Origin: Aridibacter famidurans
GTDB taxonomy: Bacteria > Acidobacteriota > Blastocatellia > Pyrinomonadales > Pyrinomonadaceae
Reading direction: 5' to 3'
Assembly: GCA_024103495.1 (NCBI GenBank)
Contig: JAGFIQ010000067.1
Coordinates: 1-32,394 of the forward strand
DNA length: 32,394 nt
The position numbers and the translations under genes were made by a program. The notes below the pieces were generated by a model. That model saw only the letters and a list, made by a program, of their open reading frames with translations. It did not search any database and had not been told where the DNA came from. Below are positions 30,964-32,394 of the stretch, piece after piece; position 1 is the first letter of the stretch, and every line of letters begins with the position of its first letter.

Positions 30964-31896
30964 ATGAAGCTTGTGTTTATGGGAACCCCTGCTGTTGCGG
31001 TGCCATCGCTCGCGGCGCTGGTCGAAGCTGGTCACGAGGTTGTTGCCGTCTGGACGCAGCCTGACAGGCGTGCCGGCCGCGGCAAGCAGATGACGCCGCC
31101 TCCCGTAAAGGCCTATGCCCAGGAGAAAGGCATTCCTGTTCTGCAACCGGAAAAGATCAAGAACAAAGAGGCGGCCGAGCGGTTTTCGTCCCACGGGGCT
31201 GAGGCAGCGGTTGTGGTCGCCTATGGAAAAATCTTGCCGAGGGCGTTCCTGGAGGCGTATCCGCGCGGCTGCATCAACGTCCATTTCTCTTTGCTTCCGA
31301 AATATCGAGGTGCGGCACCCGTGAACTGGGCAGTCGTGAACGGCGAGGATGTGACCGGCGTGACGACGATGATGATGGACGAAGGGCTCGATACCGGCGA
31401 CGTACTTCTTCAGAAGGAAACGCCGATCGCCGAAGACGAGACGGCCGACCAGCTCACCGGGAGGCTTGCCCACATAGGCGCCGAACTGATCGTCGAAACA
31501 CTTGCCGGCATCGACAAGATAAAGCCCGGGAAGCAGGACGAATCAAATGCCTCGTACGCGCCGTTGATGACCAAAGAGGACGGCCGGATCAAATGGTCCT
31601 CGGACGCGGCCGATATCGAGAGGCGCGTCCGCGGCTTTCAGCCGTTCCCGCGAAGCTACACATCCTCCCCATACGGAAGGCTCACGATTTGGAAATGCAG
31701 GCCGGTAGTCGATCACACGTCGAAAAAGGATCCCGGTACGGTCCTGAAAGCCGACGAAGGGCGGCTTGTGATCGGCTGCGGGGAAGGCACAGCTCTGTCG
31801 GTAGAGGAGATCCAGCAGGAAGGCAAGCGGAGGATGAGAGTCGAGGAATTCCTAAACGGCACGGCGATAAAGGCCGGCGATGTGCTTGGCGGTTGA
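30964..31896 (+). CDS. fmt: Methionyl-tRNA formyltransferase
   Basis: 310 residues. Formylates initiator Met-tRNA using 10-formyl-tetrahydrofolate. The catalytic set is Asn105, His107 (NVHFSLLPKYRGAAPVNWAV) and Asp143 (DTGDVLLQ), placed as in E. coli Fmt. The first strand MGTPAVAVPSLAAL and TQPDRRAGRGK are typical, and a C-terminal OB-like domain follows (RRVRGFQPFPRSY onward). Phe replaces the usual Pro after the catalytic His. It begins three bases after the alkaline phosphatase stop and overlaps nothing; trhO begins three bases after its stop. Confidence 0.97.
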   Translation: MKLVFMGTPAVAVPSLAALVEAGHEVVAVWTQPDRRAGRGKQMTPPPVKAYAQEKGIPVLQPEKIKNKEAAERFSSHGAEAAVVVAYGKILPRAFLEAYPRGCINVHFSLLPKYRGAAPVNWAVVNGEDVTGVTTMMMDEGLDTGDVLLQKETPIAEDETADQLTGRLAHIGAELIVETLAGIDKIKPGKQDESNASYAPLMTKEDGRIKWSSDAADIERRVRGFQPFPRSYTSSPYGRLTIWKCRPVVDHTSKKDPGTVLKADEGRLVIGCGEGTALSVEEIQQEGKRRMRVEEFLNGTAIKAGDVLGG

Positions 31897-31899
31897 GAT

Positions 31900-32394
31900 A
31901 TGTCGGACGATGCATACAGGATAGCGGCTTTCTACGAGTTCAGACCGCTTGAAGGGCTCGAACAACTTCGGCAAAGGCTGCTTTCGGCTATGGAAAGGTT
32001 CTCCGTCAGCGGGACGGTAATAATCGCGGAAGAAGGCTTTAACGGGTCGGTGAGCGGGCCTACCGACGGCATCGATCATTTCCTGCGTGAAGCGGAGACC
32101 GTCTTCGGGACTTATCTTGACGTCAAGAATTCCTATCACGACAAGGTACCGTTCAAGCGAAGGAAGGTCAAGATCAAGCGCGAGATCGTTACGCTTCGGA
32201 AAGTAGTGGATCTCGGCCTCGGAAAAGGCACCCACGTCGATCCGGATGAATGGAACCGACTGATCTCGGACCCGGAGACCTTCGTACTGGACACACGAAA
32301 CGGTTACGAGGTGGAGGTCGGCAGGTTCAGGGGCGCCGTCGACCCCTCGACAGGGAGTTTCGCCGAGCTCCCGGAGTTCATCGAAGGAAACCTG
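31900..32394 (+). CDS. trhO: tRNA uridine(34) hydroxylase, rhodanese-related, 5' part only
   Basis: 165 codons from ATG 31900, running off the window end without a stop. The N-terminal acylphosphatase-like region (YRIAAFYEFRPLEGLEQLRQRLLS, then SGTVIIAEEGFNGSVSGP) and the middle block VPFKRRKVKIKREIVTLR, followed by the start of a rhodanese domain (FVLDTRNGYEVEVGRFRGAVDP), are characteristic of TrhO (formerly YceA). TrhO converts U34 to 5-hydroxyuridine in tRNA using oxygen. The rhodanese Cys lies beyond the window edge and cannot be checked. It starts three bases after the fmt stop, suggesting co-transcription. Confidence 0.92.
   Translation, partial: MSDDAYRIAAFYEFRPLEGLEQLRQRLLSAMERFSVSGTVIIAEEGFNGSVSGPTDGIDHFLREAETVFGTYLDVKNSYHDKVPFKRRKVKIKREIVTLRKVVDLGLGKGTHVDPDEWNRLISDPETFVLDTRNGYEVEVGRFRGAVDPSTGSFAELPEFIEGNL

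Overview
The window is about 32 kb of moderately GC-rich, densely coding bacterial chromosome. I suggest Acidobacteriota, probably a Blastocatellia-like lineage. The reasons are a TonB receptor with an N-terminal carboxypeptidase-regulatory-like domain, tandem exported amidohydrolases of the type common in that phylum, an S9 peptidase with an extra beta-rich tail, and a FxVPGS-type DNA repeat at a gene start. There is no rRNA or other phylogenetic marker, so the placement is an inference. I saw no tRNA, CRISPR array, insertion sequence or prophage.

Region 1 (83-6740, minus strand): two exported amidohydrolase paralogues with overlapping ends, the second apparently stripped of metal ligands. 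Upstream are a multi-TM sensor histidine kinase, a DUF2490 outer-membrane protein behind a Pho-box-like operator, and two membrane proteins whose reading frames overlap across an A AAA AAG slippery heptamer. Region 2 (7067-9994, plus): a small basic protein with a strong terminator, an SDR oxidoreductase, a class II cyclic-nucleotide phosphodiesterase-like metallo-beta-lactamase-fold protein, and a TPR-like membrane protein. Region 3 (10030-12845, plus): a zinc-ribbon protein, an SLBB polysaccharide-export protein, a two-TM protein and a secreted matrixin-type metalloprotease.

Region 4 (12880-15151, plus): a promoter followed by three consecutive hairpins, possibly a small RNA or structured leader, then a large APC-type transporter gene interrupted by one in-frame TAA. 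Region 5 (15157-18720): a zinc-ribbon protein on the minus strand diverges from a purD, queuosine-precursor transporter and deoxyhypusine-synthase-like gene run. Region 6 (18721-22433, plus): a regulatory stretch with palindromes, a TonB-dependent receptor, a terminator, and a ChaN-family heme-binding protein with its own bidirectional terminator. This pair suggests heme or iron acquisition.

Region 7 (22483-25386, minus): an exported prolyl-oligopeptidase-type peptidase and YraN. Region 8 (25408-end, plus): a sorbosone-dehydrogenase-like beta-propeller, a heme-binding protein, peptide deformylase, P5C dehydrogenase, alkaline phosphatase, methionyl-tRNA formyltransferase and the start of the tRNA hydroxylase TrhO, cut by the window edge. 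Short gaps suggest that most of region 8 is co-transcribed.

The observations most worth following are the slippery-heptamer overlap, the hairpin RNA before the broken transporter, the single nonsense codon in that transporter, the nested TTACAG/CTGTAA operator, and the active/inactive amidohydrolase pair.
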